Source: Dyadobacter sp. | GTDB lineage: Bacteria > Bacteroidota > Bacteroidia > Cytophagales > Spirosomataceae | Direction of reading: 5' to 3' | DNA: 64,000 nt | Assembly: GCF_017744695.1 (NCBI RefSeq) | Contig: NZ_JAGIAS010000011.1 | Location: 124,001 to 188,000 of the forward strand | Shown here: in pieces, positions 1 through 9,552 of the stretch | Layout of the letters: every line of letters starts with the position of its first letter | How positions within the stretch are numbered: position 1 is the first letter of the stretch | Made by a program: the position numbers and the translations under genes | The notes under the pieces: model-generated | What the model was told of the DNA's origin: nothing | The model's input: the letters and a program-made list of their open reading frames with translations, nothing else | The model's database searches: none

Positions 1-1174
1 TGCCGATCAGCGGTAAAAATGCACAAAGCTGAAACACATATTCGATGCTGGTATGATCGGCCAGGTTGCCCAGCAACGCGGAACCAAGCCCTCCCATACC
101 GAAAGACAATCCAAAGAACAGTCCGCCTATCAGCCCGACTTTCCCTGGCACCAATTCCTGAGCGTAAACAACAATCGCGGAAAAGGCTGAGGAAATGATC
201 AGTCCGATACAAACCGACAGGATGGTCGTCCAAAACAGATTGGCGTAGGGTAACAGCATGGTGAACGGTGCGGCTCCGAGGATCGAAATCCAGATGACAT
301 ATTTGCGCCCGAACCTGTCCCCTATCGGCCCACCGGCGACGGTTCCAATGGCAACGGCCGACGAGAATATAAACAATTGGATTTGAGACTCCTGGATCGT
401 CAGACCAAATTTATTCATGAGAAAAAATGTATAGTAACTGGTCATCCCGGCCAGATATACATACTTGGAAAAGATCAGGATCAGCAGAATCACGAGCGAG
501 AAAACGACTTTGTTTTGACTCAGTGAAGCGTGGACAGCGGATACTTTTTTAGCCGATTTAGGCAAAATACCCCCTCTGTACCATTGCCCTATATAAATGG
601 CAAGTACGCCGCCCAGCAGCGCGGCCACCGAAAACCACATGATGCCGTGCTGGCCAAAAGGTGCGACAATCAATGCGGCTAACAACGGGCCCAGCGCACT
701 GCCGCTGTTACCACCGAGCTGGAAAAAAGACTGGGCGAACCCGCGTTTGCCTCCCGATGCCAAATGCGCAATGCGCGAGGACTCCGGATGAAAGATCGAC
801 GATCCGATACCGATCAGGCTCACCGCGATTAATACGAACCCGAAGGAGTTTGCCCAGGCCAGTGAAAGAACCCCAATCAGGGAGAAGCCCATACCTATTG
901 CAATCGAGAAAGGTTTGGGATTTTTGTCTGTATAAAGGCCTACAAACGGCTGCAATAGCGAAGCGGTGATCTGGTAGCACAGCGTCACCAGGCCGATCTG
1001 CGCGAAACTCAGGTGAAAATCAACTTTGAGCAAGGGGTAAATCGACGCAATGACTGCCTGCATCGTGTCATTCAACAAATGTGCGAAACTGATCGCAAAG
1101 AGAATCGGATAAACCGTTCTCTGAGGTTGCAGAACGGAGGCGGATGGTTCCTGAACGGCTGAACTATTCATCAT
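1..1174 (-). CDS. MFS transporter, fosmidomycin-resistance (Fsr)-like; C-terminus runs off the window start
   Basis: Manual minus-strand translation from ATG at 1174 gives MMNSSAVQEPSASVLQPQRTVYPILFAISFAHLLNDTMQAVIASIYPLLK..., open to base 1. The HLLNDTMQAVIASIYPLLK motif and TM-rich pattern are typical of Fsr-like MFS. Confidence 0.85.
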   Translation of the reverse strand, partial: MMNSSAVQEPSASVLQPQRTVYPILFAISFAHLLNDTMQAVIASIYPLLKVDFHLSFAQIGLVTLCYQITASLLQPFVGLYTDKNPKPFSIAIGMGFSLIGVLSLAWANSFGFVLIAVSLIGIGSSIFHPESSRIAHLASGGKRGFAQSFFQLGGNSGSALGPLLAALIVAPFGQHGIMWFSVAALLGGVLAIYIGQWYRGGILPKSAKKVSAVHASLSQNKVVFSLVILLILIFSKYVYLAGMTSYYTFFLMNKFGLTIQESQIQLFIFSSAVAIGTVAGGPIGDRFGRKYVIWISILGAAPFTMLLPYANLFWTTILSVCIGLIISSAFSAIVVYAQELVPGKVGLIGGLFFGLSFGMGGLGSALLGNLADHTSIEYVFQLCAFLPLIG

Positions 1175-1185
1175 ATCATCTGATG
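1165..1185. promoter_or_regulatory. Candidate GntR operator copy 1 (21-bp repeat tattcatcatatcatctgatg) over the MFS start codon
   Basis: Identical 21-mer at 1853..1873; contains the symmetric core TCATC-T-GATG. Confidence 0.55.
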
Positions 1186-1202
1186 TTTGATGGTAAAAAA
1201 AT

Positions 1203-1877
1203 TTAGTGTTTCAATATTTGCCTGGCGTAACGCAATGCCTGCTCTTCGTTACCATCTCTGATACTTTCGAACAGGGATTTATGCAGGTCGTTGGTTTGGA
1301 TGAACGTAGTGGTGTCGGGGTAAATTTGTAGAAACCAGCTTTTCAACCGGGATGAAAATGCGTGATACATATCGGCCAGGATTTCATTCCCTGAGGCCAT
1401 GGCAATGCTCACGTGAAAATTGATGTCGGCCTGAATGCATTCCTCGATCTTTTCCTGCTGAGAAGCCTGGATCCGCTCGTTCAGAAAACCTTCTATTACA
1501 TCGAGTTGCTGTTGGGTACGATTGAGCGCCGCTTTTTGCGCGATTTTAATTTCCAGAAGCTGCCTTACTTCATCGATATCTTTTGCCGCAGCGCGGTTCA
1601 GGCGCTGGTGTAAAGTTTCATTGTCTTCTACAAACTCATTGATGAACGTCCCCAGCCCCTGCTGCACGCGCAACAAACCGGAGTTCGCCAGCATTCTGAC
1701 CGCCTCCCGAATGGACGAACGCCCTACCCCGTATTGCTTCATCAATTCGGGTTCAGTCGGCAATTGCTGCCCAGCCACGTACCGCCCCGAACGAATATAG
1801 TCTTTGATCTGGCCCGCCACTTCATCCGCCAAAGATCTTTTCTGTATGCGCATATTCATCATATCATCTGATGACAA
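1203..1877 (-). CDS. GntR/FadR-subfamily transcriptional regulator (true start may be the MMNM or MRIQK codon at about 1859-1862)
   Basis: N-terminal wHTH (IKDYIRSGRYVAGQQLPTEPELMKQYGVGRSSIREAVRMLANSGLLRVQQGLGTFI) plus FCD-type helical C-terminus. Confidence 0.9.
   Translation of the reverse strand: MSSDDMMNMRIQKRSLADEVAGQIKDYIRSGRYVAGQQLPTEPELMKQYGVGRSSIREAVRMLANSGLLRVQQGLGTFINEFVEDNETLHQRLNRAAAKDIDEVRQLLEIKIAQKAALNRTQQQLDVIEGFLNERIQASQQEKIEECIQADINFHVSIAMASGNEILADMYHAFSSRLKSWFLQIYPDTTTFIQTNDLHKSLFESIRDGNEEQALRYARQILKH
1853..1873. promoter_or_regulatory. Candidate GntR operator copy 2 (same 21-mer) over the GntR start codon
   Basis: Identical 21-mer at 1165..1185; here extended to the palindrome TCATCTGATGA. 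Confidence 0.55.
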
Positions 1878-2008
1878 AGATATATGGGTTCAGGAGAAAT
1901 CCATACTTCCAAAAGAAAAAACGGACCGAATGTCGCTCCGGTCAACTTATCAGACTAAATTTTATAAAAATTGTAATAGTTTTGTCTCAAAACTATTTTT
2001 CCCTCATC

Positions 2009-2602
2009 ATGGCTACGCACAAATCAGATAACGAGCGCGAGATGCTGCGCGAGCTGGCTGACGGGAGCGAATCTGCTTTTGTGTGGATTTTCGATGCATA
2101 TAGCCCCAGGGTCTACCGGCTTGCCTTGAAATTTCTGAACTCGCCGCACGCCGCGGAGGAAGTTGTGCAGGATGTTTTTATGGATGTGTGGCTGGGACGA
2201 AAAAAAATGGCCGACGTCCTGAATTTTGGAGCGTACCTGCATGGAATGGCTAAAAAGCAGGTCTACGACGCGTATCGCCGCAAATCCAATTTTCTCGAAA
2301 TGGTCCGCGAAATCGGCTACCAGGAACAATCCGACAATGCAACCGAGCGGATGGTCTACGAAGATGAGCGTGAAAGGCTGTTGCAGGACGCAATCCGCAG
2401 CTTGCCCGAACATCAGCGGGAAATCTTCCAGCTAGCCCGGGAAGAAGGGCTGACTCACGAGGCCATCGCCGAACGAATGAACCTTTCGAGATTGGCCGTT
2501 AAAGCGCATATGAAGCGCATACTACGTTTTATCCGCACGCGGCTTGAACCGGTTTTAAAGGCTGAGACCCTGTTCTGGCTGCTAATCTTCACAACAAAAT
2601 AA
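2009..2602 (+). CDS. RNA polymerase sigma-70 factor, ECF (FecI-like)
   Basis: Start at MATHKSDNE; region 2 (AFVWIFDAYSPRVYRLALKFLNSPHAAEEVVQDVFMDVW) and region 4 HTH (HEAIAERMNLSRLAVKAHMKR). Confidence 0.9.
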   Translation: MATHKSDNEREMLRELADGSESAFVWIFDAYSPRVYRLALKFLNSPHAAEEVVQDVFMDVWLGRKKMADVLNFGAYLHGMAKKQVYDAYRRKSNFLEMVREIGYQEQSDNATERMVYEDERERLLQDAIRSLPEHQREIFQLAREEGLTHEAIAERMNLSRLAVKAHMKRILRFIRTRLEPVLKAETLFWLLIFTTK

Positions 2603-2711
2603 TTTTTTTTAGAAAAAATTGCCCCCTTCCCCTTTTTCAGGAGACATGTGAAATAGGGAGTCGTTCGCGGCTCCGATCCATTCACAGGTTACCAGAAAAA
2701 CAGATGGCTTC

Positions 2712-3755
2712 ATGAGCGCCGACAACGATACAAATGCCCCTAACGATTTCAACCAGTCGGGAACAGAACGATTTGATTTTCTCATGGCCAGATATCTGGC
2801 CGGAGATGCCTCCGATCCGGAAAAAGAAGAGCTCCACCAGTTGACTGAAAACGGCTATGCACCGCGTTTCGGGGAGTGGCTCGATGCACATGCCGATACG
2901 GATTCGACCGAAATGGCCCTGCCAGGAAAGGCACGCGACGAGATACTGACCAATATCCTCGGGGCAGCCCGTCCCAAAACCCGGCGGATGCCCGCATGGT
3001 GGAGTTGGGCAGCAGCCATTCTTTTGGCCCTGGGCGGTTTGATGTGGCTAACGTTGAAAAACAACCAGAGCGCTCCAATGAATGTAACCCGGACGGACTC
3101 GCCGCCTCCGAAAGACGACTTACAGGTCGCAAAGGGAAAGCAATTCCTGATACTCCCCGACGGAAGCAGCGTACTGATGAACGAGCGTGCCGAGCTCACC
3201 TATTCGCCTGCCTCTTTTCAAAACGGCTCCCGCGAGGTGACGTTGCAGGGAGAAGCCTATTTTGACATTGCTCATGACCCTTCGAAGCCTTTCCGGGTGA
3301 AGTCAGGAGCAGTGGTGACGCGGGTACTGGGCACCGCATTTAACGTGAATATGCTGGAAAACAAAGTAGTCGTCACGGTTGCGCGGGGGCTGGTGGAAGT
3401 GGGGAGCACGCATCACGTGTATGCGAAGATCAGGCCGGACGAGCAGATTACGGTCGATACCCGGACGCAACAATACAACACGGCCTCGGTGAGCGCGATC
3501 GAAGAAACCGCGTGGAAAGATGCCTACCTGGTATTCGATAACATCGATCTGGAAAAAGCCGGTCAGCTCATCGGAGAACACTATGGTGTGAAACTGGCTT
3601 TCACCCGCGCGGAAATCAAGAAATGCCGGATCACCGCCTCGTTCCTTCATCATGAGAACCTGGATACCGTGTTGACCGTGCTTTCCAAAATGATCGGGGC
3701 TACTTACACCATCGAAAACGGCAACGTGTCGATAGAAGGTGGCTCCTGTGATTAG
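2712..3755 (+). CDS. FecR family anti-sigma factor
   Basis: Single TM (WWSWAAAILLALGGLMWL), FecR core (LPDGSSVLMNERAELTYSPASF...VTLQGEAYFDIAHDPSKPFRVKSGAVVTRVLGTAFNV), C-terminal DUF4974-like region. Confidence 0.93.
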   Translation: MSADNDTNAPNDFNQSGTERFDFLMARYLAGDASDPEKEELHQLTENGYAPRFGEWLDAHADTDSTEMALPGKARDEILTNILGAARPKTRRMPAWWSWAAAILLALGGLMWLTLKNNQSAPMNVTRTDSPPPKDDLQVAKGKQFLILPDGSSVLMNERAELTYSPASFQNGSREVTLQGEAYFDIAHDPSKPFRVKSGAVVTRVLGTAFNVNMLENKVVVTVARGLVEVGSTHHVYAKIRPDEQITVDTRTQQYNTASVSAIEETAWKDAYLVFDNIDLEKAGQLIGEHYGVKLAFTRAEIKKCRITASFLHHENLDTVLTVLSKMIGATYTIENGNVSIEGGSCD

Positions 3756-3888
3756 TGCAAATGCCGGTATCACCCTGATTATCATCACTAAACCCCTATA
3801 ACGATGTCGTACGGAGCAGATCTTGCGATTTTCCCCAGAGCTGGCTGACGCATACCATCCTCCCGGAAAATTCAAACAGCATTCAAGC

Positions 3889-3920
3889 AAAAGCCCTTCG
3901 GCGGGAACCGAAAGGCTTTT
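3889..3920 (+). terminator. Hairpin/terminator-like structure between fecR and susC
   Basis: aaaagcccttcgg cgggaa ccgaaaggctttt, near-perfect stem ending in a T-run. Confidence 0.55.
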
Positions 3921-3990
3921 TACCCGCAAGTTAGGCGTAACGAACGGGTGTCGCTTTTAATAATTGGCTATCACTAAAAACGTCTGGTAA

Positions 3991-6900
3991 ATGTACAAAA
4001 ACTTTATCATCGGGGGAAGGTATGCACTTTCCAACCACCAGCCCGGTCTCCGATTTGTTATGCGCTTAGGTTTATCCTACTTAATCATCGCAGTAAGCTG
4101 TATTCAGCTCATGGCCGCCCGGCCTTCCGAGGCGCAGCCCCTGGCCGAGATGCAGGTTACCATTCAATTGAAAAACGAAGGTGTGCGGGAGCTCTTCCGT
4201 AAAATCGAGAAGCAAACCCCGCTTCGCTTCGCTTTTATCGAGAACCAGGTGGACAACGAAGCGCGCTTTGTGCTTGGGAAAGGGACCTATCGGGTCACCG
4301 AACTGCTCGATAAAATGCTAGGTTCGTTGCACTTAACGTATATGAACACCGGTAGCATGGTGTATATCATCAAAAACCCGCAGAACGGAAAAGAAGCGGG
4401 CGCTCCGGCATCCGCTCCGGCCAAAGAGCTGCCGGAGCCGCATATTGATACGAAAACCCTCCCTGTGAAAGGGAAAGTAACCGACGAGCGGGGGGAGCCG
4501 TTACCGGGTGTCAATGTGATCGTCAAAGGCACACAGCAAGGCACGACTACCGACCGCGAAGGGAATTTCAGTTTGGATATTCCCGATGAAAATGCCGTGC
4601 TGGTGTTTTCGTTTGTGGGCTATGTGAGCAGGGAAGTTCAGGCCGTCGGGAACAAAACACTTATCGAAATTTCCCTGAAAGTCGATGAGAGGAGCCTCGA
4701 CGAGGTGGTGGTCGTGGGATATGGTACTCAGAAAAAAGGGAACGTCATCGGCTCCGTAGCCACCATCAATGCGCAGTCCGTTGAAAACAGGTCTGCTTCA
4801 ACATTATCTTCCTCACTGGCCGGCTTGGCGGCGGGCGTCAATGTGCAGGCTACCACAGGCAAGCCGGGTGCTGACGGGTCCAGCATACGCATACGCGGTA
4901 CGGGCACCTTGAACAGCACTTCTCCGTTGGTCGTGATCGACGGGGTGGTAGGTTCAATGGATGCAGTGAACCCCAATGACGTGGAAAGCATATCCGTGCT
5001 CAAAGACGCGGCTACGGCGGCTATCTACGGCTCACTTGCATCCAATGGTGTTATCCTGATCACGACCAAAAAGGGTACGAAGGGCAAAACTTCCGTGAAT
5101 TATACCGTGATGACCTCCCTGCTCCGGCCCAACAACGTACCCGAGTTCGTAACCGATTATGCCAGGCACATGCGCCTGGTCAATGAGGGTTTCAACAACC
5201 TGGGACAGGCTTCGGTGTATTCCAATCCCACCATCGAAAAATGGGAAGCCGCCAGGGCTAACCCCAACACCCTGACAGCCCAGGGAATTCCCAACAGCGT
5301 GGCTTATCCGAATACCAATTGGGGAAAGGTGTTGTTCGGAGCGCGCAGACTTCTGCAAAACCATAACCTGACCCTCAATGGCGGCTCGGAAAATACGCAA
5401 TATCTGTTTTCGGTCGGCTATCTGAACAACCCGGGTACCATGCCCGAAACCGGGGCCGACAATGTGCGGTTGCGGATTAACCTGCAATCCAAAGTCGCCC
5501 GGTTTCTGACCGTGGGAACACAAACCTTCGGCGACCTCCAGCGTACCAGTGTTGCTGACGTAGCCACTGCCTATTCCTACCTCACCCAAACCGTTCCCGG
5601 TGTTTATCCTGTTTATCAGGGTAAATATGGCTTTCCGGCCGCCGCGGAGGAATCGGCGACAGCCAACAACGCAATCGCCTGGTTGTACAGCCAGGGAGGC
5701 AACAACCGGGTGAGCCGGATCAATACGACCTTGTTTGCGAAGCTGGATCTTTTCAAAGGGTTGGAGTTTGAATCCAAGGTGCATTACAATCAGGGCTACA
5801 CCGAGAATGATACCCACCCGGTTCCCTACGAAAAATGGAACTTCGCTACGAATACATTAAGTACCGCCGCGCAACCCGCCGCCCAAATGACCACCCGTTA
5901 TTCCCTGTACAAGAGTCGCAACATGATCCTGGACAACGTGCTCCGGTATAACAGGGAATTTACCCATCACGAGGTAGGCGCGCTCGTAGGCTACAACCAG
6001 CAATATTTCAACCAATACAACTTTGACGCGTCCAAACAGGGCCTCACGCATCCGGACCTTACCACTTTGAATTCGGGCACGACAATGACCGGCATCAACG
6101 GCGATGAAACCGACTACGGGCTGAAATCGGTTTTCGGGCGGCTCAATTATTCCTTCAAGAAACGGTACCTGGCCGAGGCGGTATTCCGCTACGACGGTTC
6201 GTCGCGCTTTGGGGAGTCGAGCCGCTGGGGCTTTTTCCCGGCCTTCTCGGCAGGCTGGCGCATTTCGGAGGAAGCTTTTATGCAGCCCCTGGCCGATGTA
6301 TTCGATGACATCCGGATCCGGGCTTCATGGGGACGAACCGGAAATAATGCAGCCGGCAACTACGATCATTTGCCCGCGTATGGCACGGTGAACTACTCTT
6401 TCAATAACACGGCAATCAAGGGCCTCGCCCAGACTAAAACGGGAAACCGTAACCTGAGATGGGAAACGACCACGACGACCAACATCGGGCTCAGCGGTTT
6501 TGCGCTCAGACGGCGGTTGAATTTCGATTTGGATGTATATAAAGGTTTTACGGACGGAATCCTTTTTGCTCCCAATGTCCCGCTGATAGTAGGCACCGCC
6601 AGCCCCGCAACGATGAATATCGCCGAAGTCACCAAAAAGGGAATAGAACTCAGCCTCGGATACCAGGACCGGATCAACGATTTTCAGTACTCCATATCGG
6701 CCAACTTTGCCTACAACACCAACCGGGTCGACCGATATAAAGGCAGTTTGCAGGAGGGATATGCGGATGTTTCCGGAAATCGCGTTTATCAGTCCAACAT
6801 CGGTACGGTGTCGACCGGTTCTACCGAGCGGATTCTGGAAGGCCATACCATCAATGAGCTTTATTTATACCCGGTTTATAACGGCTCGGGCAACTACCGG

Positions 6901-7632
6901 CACCAGGATGGTTCCCTGGATGTCAACGGCGGACCGCGGGACGGGATGATCCGGACGGCGGAAGACCTGACCTGGTTGCGTGGGATGGTCGATGCAGGAT
7001 ACCGGTTTCAACCCGCAGACGGCATCGATCCGACGAAAATCTGGTACGGGGATATCATTTACGCGGATACCAACGGCGACGGCATCTACGGTAACGTCTA
7101 CGACCAGCAGTTTACAGGAAAACGGGCCGCGCCTTCCATTAATTACGGGTTGACGCTCAACCTGGCTTACCGTGGTTTCGATCTTTCCATGATCTGGTCG
7201 GGCGCCGCGGGAATGCATTACTACTGGAACACGATTTACCTGAACCAGTCGATTGTTGCGCAAGGCAAATCGATACCGGCGTTGGTGGCCGACAACCACT
7301 ATTATTTCAATGAATCCAACCCCGCCGATCCTGCCAATAACCTTACAGGGCATTACCCGCGGCTCAAAGGGATCACAGACGCGCAGAACGGACGCACCAG
7401 CGATTACTATCTGTACAATGCATCCTTTGCCAAACTCCGCAATCTCCAATTGGGCTACACCGTTCCCGCCCGGCTCACAGGCAAACTGGCTATGAGCAAA
7501 TTGCGGGTATATCTGGCAGGCGAAAACCTGCTGACCCTGACCAGGTTTCCGGGGCTGGATCCCGAAATCGGGCCAAACCCCAATTATCCGACCATGCGCC
7601 AGTTTTCACTGGGGTTGAATGTTTCATTTTAA
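3991..7632 (+). CDS. SusC/RagA-family TonB-linked outer membrane protein (STN + carboxypeptidase-like domain + plug + barrel)
   Basis: GKVTDERGEPLPGVNVIVKGTQQGTTTDREGNFSLDIP, TonB box/plug DEVVVVGYGTQKKGNVIGSV, barrel end with terminal F (LGLNVSF). Confidence 0.97.
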   Translation: MYKNFIIGGRYALSNHQPGLRFVMRLGLSYLIIAVSCIQLMAARPSEAQPLAEMQVTIQLKNEGVRELFRKIEKQTPLRFAFIENQVDNEARFVLGKGTYRVTELLDKMLGSLHLTYMNTGSMVYIIKNPQNGKEAGAPASAPAKELPEPHIDTKTLPVKGKVTDERGEPLPGVNVIVKGTQQGTTTDREGNFSLDIPDENAVLVFSFVGYVSREVQAVGNKTLIEISLKVDERSLDEVVVVGYGTQKKGNVIGSVATINAQSVENRSASTLSSSLAGLAAGVNVQATTGKPGADGSSIRIRGTGTLNSTSPLVVIDGVVGSMDAVNPNDVESISVLKDAATAAIYGSLASNGVILITTKKGTKGKTSVNYTVMTSLLRPNNVPEFVTDYARHMRLVNEGFNNLGQASVYSNPTIEKWEAARANPNTLTAQGIPNSVAYPNTNWGKVLFGARRLLQNHNLTLNGGSENTQYLFSVGYLNNPGTMPETGADNVRLRINLQSKVARFLTVGTQTFGDLQRTSVADVATAYSYLTQTVPGVYPVYQGKYGFPAAAEESATANNAIAWLYSQGGNNRVSRINTTLFAKLDLFKGLEFESKVHYNQGYTENDTHPVPYEKWNFATNTLSTAAQPAAQMTTRYSLYKSRNMILDNVLRYNREFTHHEVGALVGYNQQYFNQYNFDASKQGLTHPDLTTLNSGTTMTGINGDETDYGLKSVFGRLNYSFKKRYLAEAVFRYDGSSRFGESSRWGFFPAFSAGWRISEEAFMQPLADVFDDIRIRASWGRTGNNAAGNYDHLPAYGTVNYSFNNTAIKGLAQTKTGNRNLRWETTTTTNIGLSGFALRRRLNFDLDVYKGFTDGILFAPNVPLIVGTASPATMNIAEVTKKGIELSLGYQDRINDFQYSISANFAYNTNRVDRYKGSLQEGYADVSGNRVYQSNIGTVSTGSTERILEGHTINELYLYPVYNGSGNYRHQDGSLDVNGGPRDGMIRTAEDLTWLRGMVDAGYRFQPADGIDPTKIWYGDIIYADTNGDGIYGNVYDQQFTGKRAAPSINYGLTLNLAYRGFDLSMIWSGAAGMHYYWNTIYLNQSIVAQGKSIPALVADNHYYFNESNPADPANNLTGHYPRLKGITDAQNGRTSDYYLYNASFAKLRNLQLGYTVPARLTGKLAMSKLRVYLAGENLLTLTRFPGLDPEIGPNPNYPTMRQFSLGLNVSF

Positions 7633-7641
7633 AGAAAAAAG

Positions 7642-9402
7642 ATGATGAAGAAATTCTTTGCTATAATCCTTGCACTGGGCCTGGGCGGCTGTCAGGATAA
7701 TTTGTTGGATACAGTCCCCTACTCTTCCGTTTCCAATACAACCATGTGGACGACCGATAACCTGACCGATCTCGGGGTGGCCGGTGTTTACAATACTTTC
7801 AGGCTTGAAATGGGCCATAGCGGGCTCACCACCGTACATGAGCTTTATCAAACGGACCGTTTCGGCTATACCGGCCAGGGACGCTGGGACGAGCCGCTGC
7901 TCAGGGGCACGATCACCGCGGGCGATGCCATGTTCTCAAAAGTATGGCAGCACATGTACGAAGGCATCCAGCGGGCTAACGACGCCCTTTTGAATATTCC
8001 CGCAAAATCCCCTTCCGGCGAGCAAAAGAAAGCCCGATACCTGGCCGAATGCAAGTTTCTTCGGGCCTATTTCTATTTTCGGCTCAATCAGCTGTACAAA
8101 GGCGTCCCGATTTACCTCGAACCCTTTACGCCTACCGAAGCTACCAAACCCAGGGCCACCGAAACGGAGGTCTGGAATCAGGTAATGGCCGATCTCAATG
8201 ATGCCATCAACGAGCCGAACCTGCCCGACCGCTACGCCAGCGGAAATGCCGACTACGGCCACGCCACCAAAGCTGCCGCCTACGCGTTACGCGGGAAAGT
8301 GTACATGTACCTGAAACAATGGGAAAAAGCATCGGCCGATTTCCAGAAGGTGAAAGACGCCGGGCATGCATTGTTCGGCGACTACAAAGCATTGTTTACC
8401 GAGGCCAACGAACAATGCCCTGAAATGATTTTCTCTATCCAGCATCGCGGCGAGCAGGGATATGGAAACAACTTTCAGCTGTTTATCGGCTGGCCCTCGG
8501 CATTTCGCCGCGGCTGGAACTACTACCTGCCATCGCCCAATCTGGTGGATCTTCATGAAAATATCGATGGCACTCCTTTCAAATGGGACGATATTATACC
8601 GGGTTTTAGCGCCTTGACCATGGCAGAGCGTGAAGTATTTTTCCTCAGAAACAACATCACTGCCGAGGAGCGCGCGGCTGCGAGCGCACGCGGGGCCAAA
8701 ATGAGTTTGTACCTGCCGCAGGGCAACGAGGAAAGGATCAAAAAGGCCTATGAAAACAGGGACCCCCGTTTACAGGCCAATGTGGTCACCCCTTATGCCA
8801 CGTTCCGCGGCGCTTTCAATTTTACGGATGTGGAAAGCCTGCAAACGATGCGGTGGCCGTTCCGGGGACAGGCCGCTGCGGGCGGTGATATCCAGAGCGA
8901 CACCCAGATCAACTTTTACTACTTCTATCGCAAGTTTGTGATCGAAGGCGTTACGGGGTTGATAGACCGGAACTACGGCCCTACGGATTTCCCGATCCTG
9001 CGGTACGGCGACGTGCTGCTGATGTGGGCGGAAGCATTGAACGAATCGGGCGCAACGTCCGAGGCGGTGGAAAAGGTAAACGAGGTGCGGAAAAGAGCCG
9101 GGGTCGCATTGCTGAATTCCAATGCGGCTACCGCCGTGAAAGGCCAGGAAGATCTGCGGCAACGAATCCGCAACGAACGGAGGATCGAGTTGCCCGGTGA
9201 AGGGATTAACTATTTCGACGAACTGCGCTGGAAAACGTGGGGCGAAAAGGTATTCTACAACGGAAGCGGCAAGAAGCAGATTTGGGGCGCCAATGTAAGC
9301 GATTATTCCTATAAAGGAGATTTCCTGATGACCTGGCCGATCCCTACCGGCGAGATTCAAATGAACCCGAACCTGGTTCAAAACCCGGGATGGATTGATT
9401 AG
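7642..9402 (+). CDS. RagB/SusD family nutrient uptake outer membrane lipoprotein
   Basis: Lipobox (ALGLGGC), SusD features (YLAECKFLRAYFYFRLNQLYKGVPIYLEP; YFDELRWKTWGEKV), C-terminal WPIPTGEIQMNPNLVQNPGW. Confidence 0.96.
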   Translation: MMKKFFAIILALGLGGCQDNLLDTVPYSSVSNTTMWTTDNLTDLGVAGVYNTFRLEMGHSGLTTVHELYQTDRFGYTGQGRWDEPLLRGTITAGDAMFSKVWQHMYEGIQRANDALLNIPAKSPSGEQKKARYLAECKFLRAYFYFRLNQLYKGVPIYLEPFTPTEATKPRATETEVWNQVMADLNDAINEPNLPDRYASGNADYGHATKAAAYALRGKVYMYLKQWEKASADFQKVKDAGHALFGDYKALFTEANEQCPEMIFSIQHRGEQGYGNNFQLFIGWPSAFRRGWNYYLPSPNLVDLHENIDGTPFKWDDIIPGFSALTMAEREVFFLRNNITAEERAAASARGAKMSLYLPQGNEERIKKAYENRDPRLQANVVTPYATFRGAFNFTDVESLQTMRWPFRGQAAAGGDIQSDTQINFYYFYRKFVIEGVTGLIDRNYGPTDFPILRYGDVLLMWAEALNESGATSEAVEKVNEVRKRAGVALLNSNAATAVKGQEDLRQRIRNERRIELPGEGINYFDELRWKTWGEKVFYNGSGKKQIWGANVSDYSYKGDFLMTWPIPTGEIQMNPNLVQNPGWID

Positions 9403-9430
9403 GCGGGCCCATTGTCCGCCGGCCTGTTAA

Positions 9431-9545
9431 TTCCCGCGCTATTCCAGTTTGGCAAAGAAATCTTCAAACATCAGGTAAGTATCGAGCCGGGTATAGACGC
9501 GGATCAGCCGGCCCTTGTGATTGTACTGATATAAATCCGCGTAAA
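9431..9545 (-). pseudogene. C-terminal remnant of an NTF2/SnoaL-like small protein
   Basis: Manual minus-strand translation between susD and the AraC gene: ISFYADLYQYNHKGRLIRVYTRLDTYLMFEDFFAKLE*, no start codon; the frame begins directly at the AraC stop codon. Confidence 0.5.
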
Positions 9546-9552
9546 AAGATAT

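Noticed and set aside
5032-5817. 261-aa minus-strand ORF inside susC
   Set aside because: Antisense to a clear SusC gene; sequence is typical shadow-ORF composition with no domain.
6865-7449. 194-aa minus ORF inside susC
   Set aside because: Antisense to the SusC barrel; no family features.
8770-9381. 203-aa minus ORF inside susD
   Set aside because: Antisense to confident SusD.
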